Shown: positions 42,901-52,637, counted from the first letter of the stretch. The stretch: 64,000 nt of DNA from Nioella sp. MMSF_3534 (GCF_030732985.1 NZ_JASHJX010000007.1:1-64000), one strand, 5' to 3'. Translations and numbers: made by a program. The notes: generated by a model from the sequence alone, not told the origin.

Positions 42901-44514
42901 ATGGACCGGCGGCTGTTCCGGGCCGAGGCCCGGTGGGAAGATCTGCGCGCGGGCTTTCACTGGGACATCCCCAAGCGGGTGAATATCGCGCGGCTCTGCT
43001 GTGACGATTGGGCCGCGATCCGTCCGGATCAGGTCGCAATCATCCATATCGGACAGGATGGCCACCGGCAGGAATGGACCTACGGCCAACTCAAGCGCGC
43101 CTCTGACGGGCTGGCCGTGGCTCTGGCGGCAAAGGGCGTGGGCCGGGGTGATCGGGTGGCGGTTCTGCTGGCGCAGCATCCCTTTGTTTTGCTGACCCAT
43201 ATGGCGGTGATGAAGCTGGGGGCCGTGGTGCTGCCGCTGTTCACGCTATTCGGCGAAGATGCGCTGCGCTACCGCCTGTCGGACAGCGGCGCGCGGGCGG
43301 TGGTGACGGACCCGGCCAATCTGGACCGGGTGATGGCGTTGCAGCCCGATCTGCCGGGGCTGGAGGTGGTGATCTCGACAGGGACCGCGCCTGCGCCGGT
43401 TCTGTCTCTGCCCGATCTGATCGAGACGCCCGCGCGCGGCTTTGTGCCTGCCGATACCCTGGCCGAAGATCCGGCGATGATGATCTACACCTCGGGCACC
43501 ACCGGCGACCCCAAGGGTGTGCTGCACGCGCATCGGTTCTTATATGGTCATCTGCCCTGCATGGAGTTGAGCCAGGGTCTGTTCCCGCGTGCCGGTGATG
43601 TGGGCTGGACGCCCGCGGACTGGGCCTGGATCGGCGGCTTGATGGATATGGCAATACCTTGTCTTTACTACGGAATTCCCCTGGTCAGCCACCGCTTTGC
43701 GAAGTTCGAACCTGAGGCGGCCTACCGGCTTTTGGCGGCGGAGAAGGTGACGAATGCTTTCATCCCACCGACCGCTTTGCGGCTGATGAAGCAGGCGCCG
43801 GTGGGTCAGGGGCTGTGCCTGCGGGCGGTCAGTTCCGGCGGCGAGCCCTTGGGGGCGGATATGCTGGAATGGGGCGAGGCGCGGCTTGGGGCGGAGATCA
43901 ACGAGCTTTACGGGCAGACCGAGGCCAACCTGATCGTGGCGGCGCGGTCCGCGATGATGACCCGCGTGCCGGGGGCCATGGGGCTGCCGGTGCCGGGGCA
44001 TGAGGTACGTTTGCTGGGGGCTGACGACCGCGAGACAGGCGCGGGTGAGGTGGGCGAGGTCTGCCTTAGAATGCCCGACCCGGTCGCCTTCCTGCGCTAT
44101 TGGAACAAGCCGGAAGCCACGGAAAAGAAAGTGAAAAACGGCTGGCTGCGGACCGGAGACCTGGCCACGCGCGGGGCGGATGGGCAGATCACTTTCCACG
44201 CCCGTGACGATGACGTGATCACATCTGCGGGCTACAGAATCGGGCCGAGCGAGATCGAGGCGGCGCTGGTGCGGCATCCGGATGTGCTGATGGCCGCCGT
44301 GGTGGGGGAGCCTGATCCGATCCGCACCGAGATCGTGGTGGCGCATGTTGTCTTGCGGGACGGTGCGGATTGGGAGGGGATGGAAGACGCCCTGAAAACG
44401 CTGGTGAGAGAGCGTGTCTCGGCCCATCTGGTGCCGCGCAAGGTGGTACGGGCCGAGAGCCTGCCAATGACCGCCACGGGCAAGATCATGCGCCGCGCGC
44501 TGCGCGTTCAGTGA
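42901..44514 (+). CDS. AMP-binding acyl-CoA synthetase
   Basis: A 537-aa member of the ANL superfamily. Motifs: MIYTSGTTGDPKGVLHAH (P-loop), ELYGQTEANLIV (A5), WLRTGDLATRG (A7), DDVITSAGYRIGPSEIE hinge, and a C-terminal Lys in MTATGKIMRRAL. The overall layout, with an N-terminal FHWDIPKRVNIARLC segment, resembles medium-chain or acetyl/propionyl-type synthetases. Exact acyl group unknown. It follows the lipoprotein gene almost directly and is followed by a repeat-rich hairpin region. Confidence 0.88.
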   Translation: MDRRLFRAEARWEDLRAGFHWDIPKRVNIARLCCDDWAAIRPDQVAIIHIGQDGHRQEWTYGQLKRASDGLAVALAAKGVGRGDRVAVLLAQHPFVLLTHMAVMKLGAVVLPLFTLFGEDALRYRLSDSGARAVVTDPANLDRVMALQPDLPGLEVVISTGTAPAPVLSLPDLIETPARGFVPADTLAEDPAMMIYTSGTTGDPKGVLHAHRFLYGHLPCMELSQGLFPRAGDVGWTPADWAWIGGLMDMAIPCLYYGIPLVSHRFAKFEPEAAYRLLAAEKVTNAFIPPTALRLMKQAPVGQGLCLRAVSSGGEPLGADMLEWGEARLGAEINELYGQTEANLIVAARSAMMTRVPGAMGLPVPGHEVRLLGADDRETGAGEVGEVCLRMPDPVAFLRYWNKPEATEKKVKNGWLRTGDLATRGADGQITFHARDDDVITSAGYRIGPSEIEAALVRHPDVLMAAVVGEPDPIRTEIVVAHVVLRDGADWEGMEDALKTLVRERVSAHLVPRKVVRAESLPMTATGKIMRRALRVQ

Positions 44515-44522
44515 GGCGAAAA

Positions 44523-44572
44523 ACAGGGGGGTGCCGTGCGTACACCCCCTGTACACCCCCCGTACACCCCCT
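44523..44572 (+). repeat. three tandem 11-bp units with an upstream inverted arm
   Basis: GTACACCCCC plus T or C repeats exactly three times at 44540-44550, 44551-44561 and 44562-44572. ACAGGGGG at 44523-44530 can pair with the CCCCCTGT in the repeat array (for example 44545-44552), giving a terminator-like hairpin after the acyl-CoA synthetase gene. A second hairpin (10-nt arms) lies at 44627-44657. Confidence 0.7.
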
Positions 44573-44684
44573 GTGCATACGGAATGGGAGAATGGCGCAG
44601 GGGTATATGTTTGGCAATAGGGTTGACGAAAGGCGGTGACTCGGACGCCGTCTTTCGGGTGATGTGTGGCAGAAGGGGGCCGTG

Positions 44685-44918
44685 ATGCCGACGGTACAAG
44701 GTCTGCAGTCGGGCGGTACGCATGATGGGGTGGACCGAGTCGGCATCCGGGACCAGTCGTGCCGCGTCTGCACTAGCTGGGACCCGACGGAGGCGAGTGA
44801 TCTTCAGGTGTTGAAGGCTGTGCTCGACAATGATGGTGATGGCAAGCTGACCTCTGCGGACAGCACTGGGTCTCAATCTCGGGTGGCGTTGGTGAAACAG
44901 GAAAGGCGATTCAAATGA
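44685..44918 (+). pseudogene. remnant of a large EF-hand/calcium-binding repeat protein
   Basis: A 77-aa ORF with WDPTEASDLQVLKAVLDNDG followed by DGKLTSADS, an EF-hand-like loop (DNDGDGKLTSAD). This pattern is typical of internal segments of giant secreted calcium-binding proteins, in which a GW-DPTEA-type lead and the loop are followed by further domains missing here. It looks like a fragment. It has AAGGGGG before ATG 44685, and its stop overlaps the start of the next gene as ATGA, so it may still be translated. Confidence 0.5.
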
Positions 44919-45592
44919 TTGTTAAACCGCATTTAATAAAAGTGTACGCCATCCTTTTAATGGTCGCAATTGGTGTCGGTCTCTATATTCATTCTCTTAG
45001 AAGTGATTTCAATCAGTTCATTGCAATGCTTGAAAGAGTTATGCCCGGATACAACCTATCCTCTGAAGTTATTGGGCGAGAATTGATCGTAGCAAGTACA
45101 TTTGCGGTCGAGCATGTGTCAGGTTCAGAATATCGAGACCCCATAAATTCTAGGGCCACTTCTTTCGTTTCACAGTATGACGGATCGGGTCTTCCGCCGT
45201 TAACATTGCTCTTTGTGACGCGCGAGTCCGGCTTGGAGTATTGGGAGATTGAGTTTCAAGGCTGTTCTCCAGGGGAGTGTGACATTGATTTTGATCGTGA
45301 GCAATTCGAACAAATTGATGAGTTCACTTGGGCTTCGTTCACGAGACCTCCGGGAAGGTATGTGGAAACGGAGTTGATCTTGGAAGAGGAAATTAATGGA
45401 ACACAGTATCGCGCATTCATCAACCTCCTGTTGTTGGAGGGTGGTGAGGTGATCGATTATAGCGTTGTTGTATCATTTGAGGCAAGAAACCTTGTTGAAT
45501 CGTTTATTGCCAGGATTGCAGATGGGAATGGGCGACCCATTGTTCATTCACATATTGTGACAAGAAACCTTGCACTTGAGTTCGCTGGGTAG
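44915..45592 (+). CDS. membrane-anchored protein of unknown function, low GC
   Basis: A 225-aa protein with one N-terminal membrane helix (VYAILLMVAIGVGLYIHSL) and an extracytoplasmic domain rich in acidic residues. Two Cys occur close together (GCSPGECDID). The base composition is visibly AT-richer than the flanks and codons such as ATT, AAT and TTA are common, which points to recent acquisition. Its ATG overlaps the stop of the upstream fragment. The family is not recognised. A partner or immunity role to a lost large secreted protein is one possibility. Confidence 0.65.
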   Translation: MIVKPHLIKVYAILLMVAIGVGLYIHSLRSDFNQFIAMLERVMPGYNLSSEVIGRELIVASTFAVEHVSGSEYRDPINSRATSFVSQYDGSGLPPLTLLFVTRESGLEYWEIEFQGCSPGECDIDFDREQFEQIDEFTWASFTRPPGRYVETELILEEEINGTQYRAFINLLLLEGGEVIDYSVVVSFEARNLVESFIARIADGNGRPIVHSHIVTRNLALEFAG

Positions 45593-45771
45593 ACGTCAGA
45601 CTTTCATTCCTGAGAAAGCATTGCGCGCCGTACCGAACAGGCTTGTGCTGCATCGAATGGCGGTCTTGGTGGTGCAGCAAGCGTCCGGTGGGCGTCTGCT
45701 GCGGCTAGATCCGTCCGGATGCCTCCGGCTGAGGTAGTTGGTGCCAAGATGAAAGGGGTGGATGTAGGGCC

Positions 45772-47055
45772 CTAGTGCACCATCTTTTTGATCCGCCGGG
45801 TCATGAGCCAGACGGCTGCGATCACCGGCAGGACGAGGGCGGCGGTGACCAACGGTTTCTCGATGCCGAAGCCATAGCCAATGGGGGCGAGCAGGTAGCT
45901 GAGCAGGCTGACCGCGTAGTAGCTGATCGCCACGACCGAGAGCCCCTCGACCGTTTCCTGCAGGCGCAGTTGCAGGGCGGCGCGGCGGTCCATGCTTTCC
46001 AGCAGGTCCTGGTTCTGGGCCGATCGACCCACCTCGACCTTGGTGCGCAGAAGCTCGCCGGCGCGGAAGGCGCGGTCGGTCATGGAGCGGAGGCGCGTTT
46101 CGGTGCTTTTCACCGTGCGCATGGCGGGATCGAAGCGGCGCAGCATGAATTCGGCGAAGGTCTGGCGGCCCGCGAACCGTTCCTCGCGCAGGATCTCGAT
46201 GCGCTGCTGCACGATGGCCTCATAGGCGCCGGTGGCGCCGAAGCGGAAGGAGGCGCGGGACATGAGGTTTTCCAGCTCGGTGGCATAGGTCAGAAGCTGG
46301 TCGAGCTGCTGATCCGGCGCGGTGCTGTCGCCGGTCATGTCGCGCAGAAGCGCCGAGAGACCGGTGTCGATCTGGGCCATGCGGGCGTTAAGCTCGCCCG
46401 CCTTGGGAAAGCCCAGCATCGCCATCGCCTTGTAGGTCTCGATCTCGCACAGGCGCTGGACGATGCGGCCGATCCGTGCCGGGCCGGCCTCGGGCCGGGG
46501 AAAGATCGCGAAACGCATATGGCCCGCCGGGTCGATGCGGAAATCGCTGGCCAGCACCGCGTTGCCGTCGAGCACCCGGTTGGCGGCGAGGCTTTCGGGT
46601 TCGAACCAGTCCTTGAGGCAGGTGGAGATGGCGTCATCATCCGCGATGCCTTCGGAAATGCGGAAATGCGCAGAGGTGATGCGCGGGCCGGGGGCGGTGG
46701 CCATCCAGTCCTGAGGAAAGAGATCCCAGATCGCGGAATCGAAGGGGCGGTCGCTTAGCCCCTCGCCATGAACAAGGTAGGTCACGAATTCCGTATGCTG
46801 TTCCCACTTGAGGTGATAGCGCCCGAGCTTGCCGGAAAAATGCGTGGCGCCGGGCTTGGGGTGCTGCGCGTCGTAGCGGTCGAGCAGGGCGATCAGGTGG
46901 GCGCGGTCGGCATCACGGTCGCGGGCGGCGGCGTTCTTGACCGGTTTCAGGGCGATGATCGCGGCCTGGCTGCCGTGCCGAATCGAGGGGAAGGGGCGGG
47001 CGTGCAGCTCATTCGCCAGGTCATAGCGCTGAGGGTGATCGGGGAAGCTTGGCAT
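45772..47055 (-). CDS. DUF3422 family membrane protein
   Basis: A 427-aa protein of the DUF3422 family (function unknown). The N-terminus reads MPSFPDHPQRYDLANELHAR and is followed by the conserved HFSGKLGRYHLKWEQHTEF and WDLFPQDWM. Two helices near the C-terminus (VVAISYYAVSLLSYLLAPIG and VTAALVLPVIAAVWLM) anchor it in the membrane, and a basic tail follows. AAAGGA precedes ATG 47055; the frame extends upstream without support. The 179-base gap beyond its end (45593-45771) shows nothing notable. Confidence 0.88.
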   Translation of the reverse strand: MPSFPDHPQRYDLANELHARPFPSIRHGSQAAIIALKPVKNAAARDRDADRAHLIALLDRYDAQHPKPGATHFSGKLGRYHLKWEQHTEFVTYLVHGEGLSDRPFDSAIWDLFPQDWMATAPGPRITSAHFRISEGIADDDAISTCLKDWFEPESLAANRVLDGNAVLASDFRIDPAGHMRFAIFPRPEAGPARIGRIVQRLCEIETYKAMAMLGFPKAGELNARMAQIDTGLSALLRDMTGDSTAPDQQLDQLLTYATELENLMSRASFRFGATGAYEAIVQQRIEILREERFAGRQTFAEFMLRRFDPAMRTVKSTETRLRSMTDRAFRAGELLRTKVEVGRSAQNQDLLESMDRRAALQLRLQETVEGLSVVAISYYAVSLLSYLLAPIGYGFGIEKPLVTAALVLPVIAAVWLMTRRIKKMVH

Positions 47056-47149
47056 CGGTGGTCCTTTGACGCGGTTGCCTAGCGATAGCCTGTTCGCTGT
47101 GGTTTTCAACAATATTAAATTAATGAAATGAAGGGGTTGGACGTGTGCA

Positions 47150-47161
47150 ACGGTATACCGT
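47150..47161. promoter_or_regulatory. 12-bp perfect palindrome in the DUF3422-pntA gap
   Basis: ACGGTATACCGT is its own complement. It lies in the 300-base gap (47056-47355) between divergent genes, next to an AT-rich stretch (47110-47130) that could hold promoter elements. The rest of the gap has no gene I can support. Confidence 0.4.
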
Positions 47162-47355
47162 GCGATCTAAGCCCCGCTGGGCGATGGACTTTTCCCGGCC
47201 GGAGGGTGACGCAGGGTCAGATGGTCGCGGGCGATTGGGGGGCTGCCTTGTCGTAAATGAGCCCTGCGGCGTCCATTCCGTTGTAGCCGGGGGCTGCGCA
47301 CTGTAAAAGCGCCTGCAACGCCCGGACAACGGGATCAAAGGGAAAGGGGATCAGT

Positions 47356-48930
47356 GTGAAGATAGGCGCTCCCAAGGAGATTGAAGCCGGGGAAAATCGC
47401 GTTGCGATGACACCGGACAGTGCCGTGCAGCTGCAGAAATTGGGCTATGACTGCCTGATCGAGGCTGGCGCGGGTGAAAAGGCGGGATTTGCGGATGCCG
47501 ATTACGAGGCGGCCGGTGTCAGCGTTGTGAAGACCGCGGCGGCGCTTTGGAAAGACGCCGACATCATCGCCAAGGTCCGCATTCCCAACGAGACTGAACT
47601 CAAGCGGCTGACTGCCGACAAGACCTTGATTTCCTTCTTCAACCCGGCAGGGAATGAAGAGGGAATGGAACTGGCCAAGGCCAAGGGCGCCAATGTGATC
47701 GCCATGGAAATGGTGCCCCGGATCAGCCGCGCGCAGAAGATGGACGCGCTGTCCTCGATGGCCAATATCGCGGGCTATCGCGCGGTGATCGAGGCGGGCA
47801 ACAACTATGGCCGCTTCTTCACCGGGCAGATCACGGCGGCGGGCAAGGTGCCGCCTGCGAAGGTTCTGGTTGTGGGCGCGGGCGTGGCGGGGCTGGCCGC
47901 GATCGGCACCTCGACCAGCCTTGGCGCGATCACCTATGCGTTCGACGTGCGCCCCGAAGTGGCCGAGCAGGTCGAATCGATGGGGGCCGAGTTCGTCTAT
48001 CTCGATTTCGAGGAAGAGGCGCAGGATGGCGCGGCGACGGGGGGCTATGCGAGCGTCCAATCCGAAGAGTTCCGCAATGCGCAGCTGGCCAAGTTCCGCG
48101 AACTGGCGCCCGAGGTCGATATCGTCATCACCACGGCGCTGATTCCCAACCGCCCCGCGCCGAAGCTGTGGACGGAAGACATGGTTGCGGCGATGAAGCC
48201 GGGATCGGTCATTGTCGACCTTGCTGCCGAGCGGGGCGGCAACGTGGAAGGCACGGTGATGGATGAGAAGGTGGTGACCGAGAACGGCGTCACCATCATC
48301 GGCTATACCGATTTCCCGAGCCGGATGGCCAGTCAGGCCTCGACGCTTTACGCCACGAATATCCGTCACATGATGACCGACCTGACGCCCGAGAAGGACG
48401 GGCAGGTCGTGCACAACATGGAAGATGACGTGATCCGCGGCGCGACCGTGACCTATCAGGGCGAGATCACCTTCCCGCCGCCGCCGCCGAAGGTTCAGGC
48501 GATCGCGGCGCAGCCAAAGAAGGACGCGCCGAAGGAGCTGACCCCGGAAGAACGCCGGGCGCAGGAAGTGGCGGCCTTCAAGGCGCAGACCCGGCAACAG
48601 GTGACGCTGCTGGCCGTGGGCGGCGGGCTGATCCTGCTGGCGGGGCTTTATGCGCCAGCCAGCTTCATGCAGCATTTCATCGTCTTCGTGCTGAGCGTCT
48701 TCGTCGGCTTCCAGGTGATCTGGGGCGTGGCGCATTCGCTGCACACGCCGCTGATGGCGGTGACGAACGCGATTTCGTCGATCATCATTCTGGGCGCCCT
48801 GATGCAGATCGGGTCGGGCAGCTGGCTGGTCATCCTGCTGGCGGGGCTCAGCGTGTTCATGGCCGGGATCAACATCTTCGGTGGCTTCCTCGTGACACGG
48901 CGCATGCTCGCCATGTTCCAGAAATCGTGA
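47356..48930 (+). CDS. pntA: NAD(P) transhydrogenase subunit alpha
   Basis: The alpha subunit of proton-translocating transhydrogenase (524 aa). The NAD-binding domain covers residues 1-380 ([56 protein letters not shown]). A Pro/Lys linker follows, and four helices occupy about 418-515 ([20 protein letters not shown] onward). It is thus the single-chain form, not the split PntAA/PntAB type. The start is GTG 47356 with an AGGGGA site. pntB follows after 13 bases. Confidence 0.95.
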   Translation: MKIGAPKEIEAGENRVAMTPDSAVQLQKLGYDCLIEAGAGEKAGFADADYEAAGVSVVKTAAALWKDADIIAKVRIPNETELKRLTADKTLISFFNPAGNEEGMELAKAKGANVIAMEMVPRISRAQKMDALSSMANIAGYRAVIEAGNNYGRFFTGQITAAGKVPPAKVLVVGAGVAGLAAIGTSTSLGAITYAFDVRPEVAEQVESMGAEFVYLDFEEEAQDGAATGGYASVQSEEFRNAQLAKFRELAPEVDIVITTALIPNRPAPKLWTEDMVAAMKPGSVIVDLAAERGGNVEGTVMDEKVVTENGVTIIGYTDFPSRMASQASTLYATNIRHMMTDLTPEKDGQVVHNMEDDVIRGATVTYQGEITFPPPPPKVQAIAAQPKKDAPKELTPEERRAQEVAAFKAQTRQQVTLLAVGGGLILLAGLYAPASFMQHFIVFVLSVFVGFQVIWGVAHSLHTPLMAVTNAISSIIILGALMQIGSGSWLVILLAGLSVFMAGINIFGGFLVTRRMLAMFQKS

Positions 48931-48943
48931 AGGGGTAGGGATT

Positions 48944-50377
48944 ATGGAATTCGGATTCACGACGGCGGCCTATGTGGTCGCGGCGGTTCTCTTCATCCTT
49001 TCGCTGGGCGGCCTGTCCGGGCAGGAAAGCGCCAAGCGCGCGGTGTGGTACGGCATTGCCGGCATGGCGCTGGCGGTCTTTGCGACCCTTATCGGTCCCG
49101 GATCGGGCCTTTGGCTGCTGTCGATCCTGCTGATCGCGGGCGGCGGGATCATCGGCTGGTACGTGGCCAAGAAGGTCGAGATGACCGAGATGCCGCAGCT
49201 TGTTGCCGCGATGCATTCGCTGGTGGGCCTTGCGGCGGTGTTCGTGGGCTTCAACGCCCATTTCGAGCTGGTCCGCGTGCTGGGCATGGAGCCGGAGGCG
49301 CGCGAGGCGCTGACCGGTTTTGCCGAACTGCTGGCGCATAAGTCGGTGGTCGAGCAGAACATCCTGCGGGTCGAGCTGTTCCTGGGCATCTTCATCGGGG
49401 CGGTGACCTTCACCGGGTCGGTGGTGGCCTATGGCAAGCTGGCGGGCAAGCTGACCTCGGCGGCGACCAAGCTGCCCGGCGGTCACGCGCTGAACGCGGG
49501 CGCGGCGGCTTTGTCGGTCATCTGCCTGATCTGGTACTTCAACTCGGGCGGCTTCTTCCCGCTGTTCATCATGACGCTGGCGGCGCTCTTCATCGGCTAT
49601 CACCTGATCATGGGCATCGGCGGCGCCGACATGCCGGTGGTGGTGTCGATGCTGAACAGCTATTCGGGCTGGGCCGCGGCGGCGATCGGCTTCTCGCTCG
49701 GCAATGATCTGCTGATCGTGGTGGGGGCGCTGGTCGGCTCCTCCGGTGCGATCCTGTCTTACATCATGTGCAAGGCGATGAACCGGTCCTTCATCAGCGT
49801 GATCCTGGGCGGCTTCGGCGGCACCGCGGGCCCCGCGATGGAAATCGAGGGCGAGCAGGTGGCGATTGACGCCGATGGCGTGGCGACGGCCCTCAACGAG
49901 GCCGACAGCGTGATCATCGTGCCGGGCTACGGCATGGCGGTGGCGCAGGCGCAATCGGCGGTGGCCGACCTGACGCGCAAGCTGCGCGCTGCGGGCAAGG
50001 AGGTGCGCTTTGCCATCCACCCGGTGGCGGGCCGTCTGCCGGGGCACATGAACGTGCTGCTGGCCGAGGCCAAGGTGCCCTATGATATCGTGATGGAGAT
50101 GGACGAGATCAACGAGGACTTCCCCTCGACCGACGTGGTGATCGTGATCGGCTCGAACGACATCGTGAACCCGGCGGCGCAGGAAGACCCCAACAGCCCC
50201 ATCGCCGGGATGCCGGTGCTGGAGGTCTGGAAAGCCAAGCAGGTCTTCGTGTCCAAGCGCGGGCAGGGCACCGGCTATTCCGGCATCGAGAACCCGCTGT
50301 TCTACAAGGAGAACACGCGCATGTTCTACGGCGACGCCAAGGCCAGCATCGACTCGCTTCTGCCGAAGATCAGCTGA
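48944..50377 (+). CDS. pntB: NAD(P) transhydrogenase subunit beta
   Basis: The beta subunit (477 aa). Eight or nine helices in residues 1-270 form the proton channel with PntA, and the C-terminal NADP(H) domain has [30 protein letters not shown] and [12 protein letters not shown]. The complex uses the proton gradient to make NADPH from NADH. A textbook terminator follows the stop. Confidence 0.96.
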   Translation: MEFGFTTAAYVVAAVLFILSLGGLSGQESAKRAVWYGIAGMALAVFATLIGPGSGLWLLSILLIAGGGIIGWYVAKKVEMTEMPQLVAAMHSLVGLAAVFVGFNAHFELVRVLGMEPEAREALTGFAELLAHKSVVEQNILRVELFLGIFIGAVTFTGSVVAYGKLAGKLTSAATKLPGGHALNAGAAALSVICLIWYFNSGGFFPLFIMTLAALFIGYHLIMGIGGADMPVVVSMLNSYSGWAAAAIGFSLGNDLLIVVGALVGSSGAILSYIMCKAMNRSFISVILGGFGGTAGPAMEIEGEQVAIDADGVATALNEADSVIIVPGYGMAVAQAQSAVADLTRKLRAAGKEVRFAIHPVAGRLPGHMNVLLAEAKVPYDIVMEMDEINEDFPSTDVVIVIGSNDIVNPAAQEDPNSPIAGMPVLEVWKAKQVFVSKRGQGTGYSGIENPLFYKENTRMFYGDAKASIDSLLPKIS

Positions 50378-50402
50378 CGCCCGTCGAACCTGAAATTGGA
50401 AA

Positions 50403-50430
50403 GCCCCGAGGTCCGGCCTCGGGGCTTTTT
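50403..50430 (+). terminator. rho-independent terminator of pntAB
   Basis: GCCCCGAGG (50403-50411) and CCTCGGGGC (50417-50425) form a perfect 9-bp stem with a 5-nt loop followed by TTTTT. It lies 26 bases after the pntB stop. Confidence 0.93.
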
Positions 50431-50522
50431 CGTTGGTTGGGCGGCGCGCCCGGTGAGCAAGCGTTCCGATCACGGGAGAATTCCATTCTCGTCACTTTTC
50501 CCCGCTGCCCATGAGAGCCGCA

Positions 50523-50537
50523 GTTCCAATCTGGACA
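50523..50537. promoter_or_regulatory. candidate operator upstream of the inositol dehydrogenase-like gene
   Basis: GTTCCA-AT-CTGGACA contains the inverted core TCCA-N3-TGGA. It recurs with 13 of 15 matches at 52497-52511, before the ABC transporter genes. A GAGAAT-TCC-ATTCTC inverted repeat (50476-50490) and a TTGACC that could be a -35 box lie nearby. Confidence 0.45.
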
Positions 50538-50606
50538 AACCCTGCATTGTTGACCGGCGGCTTTTCCGAGAGGCTGTTCTTAAAACGGATGTAAGGGAGG
50601 GGCGCG

Positions 50607-51611
50607 ATGCTTCGCTTCGGAATAATCGGCACCGGTCGGATCGGCGACATGCATGCGCGCCTTGTGGCGTTGCAGCCCGATGCACGGGTGACGTGGTGTT
50701 ATGACCTGTTCGAGGACAGCGCCGCACGCACCGCCGCCGCCGTGGGGGCGCGGGCGACGACCGATCTGGATGCGCTGCTTGGGGCAGATGATGTCGACGC
50801 GGTGCTGATCGCCTCGCCCACCAATACGCATGTTGAAATGATCCTGCGTTCCGCCGAGGCGGGCAAGCCGATCCTTTGTGAGAAGCCCATTGATGTCGAT
50901 ATCGAGAAGGTCGAGGAGTGCCGAGAGAAGCTGGCCGCTTTCGACGTTCCGCTGCAACTTGGTTTCAACCGGCGGTTCGATCCCAGCCATGCGGGCGTGC
51001 AAAAGGCCGTCGCTGCGGGTGAGATCGGGGCGCTGGAACTGCTTGTCATCACAAGCAGGGACCCGGGGCCTCCTCCCCCCCGGGCGATCTTGGAGGCCTG
51101 TGGTGGCCTGTTCCGCGATACCACGATCCACGACATGGATATGGCGCGGTTCGTTCTGGGCGAGGAGCCGGTCGAGGTTTTCGCGATGGCCGCAAACCGC
51201 GTCGATCCGATCTTCGCGGAACTGGGCGACGTGGATACGGCGATGATCGTGATGCGCACGGCCTCGGGCGCGCTGTGCCATATCAACAACTCGCGCCGCA
51301 CCAATTATGGCTATGACCAGCGGGTGGAGGCCTTCGGGGCCGAGGGCATGGTGCGGTCCAACAACCACCGTCCGACCGAGGTGTCGCGCCACGGGGCGGG
51401 CGGGACGGCGACGAAGGATGAGCTGCTGTATTTCTTCATCGAACGCTACCGCGCCGCCTACGAGGCCGAGATCCGCGATTTCATCGACCAGGTGACGGCG
51501 GGCAAACCGCCTAACGTGACATTCGAGGACGGGCGGCGCGCGCTGCTGCTGTCCGAGGCGGCGCTGAAATCCTACCAGACCAACAAGCCGGTGGAGGTGA
51601 CTTACGCATGA
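50607..51611 (+). CDS. iolG: inositol 2-dehydrogenase-like oxidoreductase
   Basis: A 334-aa Gfo/Idh/MocA-family NAD enzyme. The Rossmann fold begins FGIIGTGRIGDMHARL. The CEKPID motif with the catalytic-site Lys, GFNRRFDPSHAGVQKAV, and HDMDMARFVLGEEPVEVFAM are hallmarks of myo-inositol dehydrogenases. It would oxidise myo-inositol or a related polyol. It is first in a two-gene operon and its stop overlaps the SDR start as ATGA. A related sugar substrate cannot be excluded. Confidence 0.85.
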   Translation: MLRFGIIGTGRIGDMHARLVALQPDARVTWCYDLFEDSAARTAAAVGARATTDLDALLGADDVDAVLIASPTNTHVEMILRSAEAGKPILCEKPIDVDIEKVEECREKLAAFDVPLQLGFNRRFDPSHAGVQKAVAAGEIGALELLVITSRDPGPPPPRAILEACGGLFRDTTIHDMDMARFVLGEEPVEVFAMAANRVDPIFAELGDVDTAMIVMRTASGALCHINNSRRTNYGYDQRVEAFGAEGMVRSNNHRPTEVSRHGAGGTATKDELLYFFIERYRAAYEAEIRDFIDQVTAGKPPNVTFEDGRRALLLSEAALKSYQTNKPVEVTYA

Positions 51612-52483
51612 CCGACTATCAAAGCCCCTATGGCAGTGCCGCCTATCACGCGGCGTCCGAGAATGATGTTCCGCTGGACCGGCAATTCGCGGGCAAGGTG
51701 GCGGTGGTGACCGGGTCCACGCAGGGGCTTGGTCTGACGGCGGTCAAGCTGATGCTGCGGCGGGGGCTGAAAGGCGCCCTGATCATGGGCCGGAAAGAGG
51801 CCGAGGGGCAGGCCGCGGCGGATGCGCTGTCCACGCCGGAACAAAGGGTGGTCTATCACCGTGCCGACCTGACCGATCTGGACGATTGCCAATCGATCCA
51901 CGACCGCGCGATTGCCGAATTTGGAACCTACGACATTCTGGTCAATTCCGCCGGGATCACCGACCGGGGCGGCATTCTGGATGGGGATGCGGCACTGTGG
52001 GAACGCACCTTCGCGATCAACGCCCGCGCGCCGTTCTTCCTGATGCAGAACGCCGCCAATCACTGGCGCGAGGCCGGAAAGCCCGGCGCCATCGTCAACG
52101 TGGCCACCATCACCGCCCATGGCGGGGTTCCGATGCTGACGGTCTATGCCGCGTCCAAGGCGGCGCTTGTGGCCACCACCAAGAACGCGGCCTTTTCGCT
52201 GATGCGCGACGGGATCCGGGTGAATGCGCTGGCCATCGGCTGGATGGACACCCCCGCCGAGGACATCACGCAGAAGACATTTCACGACATGCCCGATGGC
52301 TGGCAGGCCGAGGCGGGCAGCCAGTTGCCTGCGGGCAGGCTGCTGAACATGAACGAGGTCGCGCGCTGGATCGCACATCTGGCCAGTGACGAGTCGGGGA
52401 TCATGACGGGATCCGTTCTCGATTTCGATCAGGGGGTTATCGGCTGCTACGAGGCGACGCCGATCCCCGCGAAACCGGGCTGA
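51608..52483 (+). CDS. short-chain dehydrogenase/reductase
   Basis: A 291-aa SDR. TGSTQGLGLT is the cofactor motif, NSAGITDRG the structural motif, and YAASKAALV holds the catalytic Tyr and Lys. The N-terminus is about 30 residues longer than in classic SDRs. Coupled by a 4-base overlap to the inositol dehydrogenase-like gene, so it probably performs a second oxidation or reduction on the same polyol route. Confidence 0.88.
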   Translation: MTDYQSPYGSAAYHAASENDVPLDRQFAGKVAVVTGSTQGLGLTAVKLMLRRGLKGALIMGRKEAEGQAAADALSTPEQRVVYHRADLTDLDDCQSIHDRAIAEFGTYDILVNSAGITDRGGILDGDAALWERTFAINARAPFFLMQNAANHWREAGKPGAIVNVATITAHGGVPMLTVYAASKAALVATTKNAAFSLMRDGIRVNALAIGWMDTPAEDITQKTFHDMPDGWQAEAGSQLPAGRLLNMNEVARWIAHLASDESGIMTGSVLDFDQGVIGCYEATPIPAKPG

Positions 52484-52496
52484 CCGGGGCTGTCCG

Positions 52497-52511
52497 GTTC
52501 CAGACTGGACA
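52497..52511. promoter_or_regulatory. second copy of the GTTCCA-N2-CTGGACA motif
   Basis: GTTCCA-GA-CTGGACA lies 127 bases before the binding-protein start. It is enclosed by CTGTCC (52490-52495) and GGACAG (52507-52512), and CCGGTTCCAG (52494-52503) has a perfect inverted copy CTGGAACCGG at 52568-52577. The repeats mark the gap as a probable control region for the transporter. Confidence 0.5.
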
Positions 52512-52637
52512 GAACTCGACACGACCGGGGCGGGCTGCGGGCCTAGACTGAGCACACGAATACCGAACTGGAACCGGCCCCGTGCGGCCGGAACCCGCAA
52601 GGCCCCGATGGGCCACCGACATCAAGGGAGGACGACA

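Noticed and set aside
44925-44945. TTAA-N7-TTAA, a CtrA-like site, at the start of the low-GC gene
   Set aside because: It lies inside the coding sequence in an AT-rich patch where such a match is easily due to chance.
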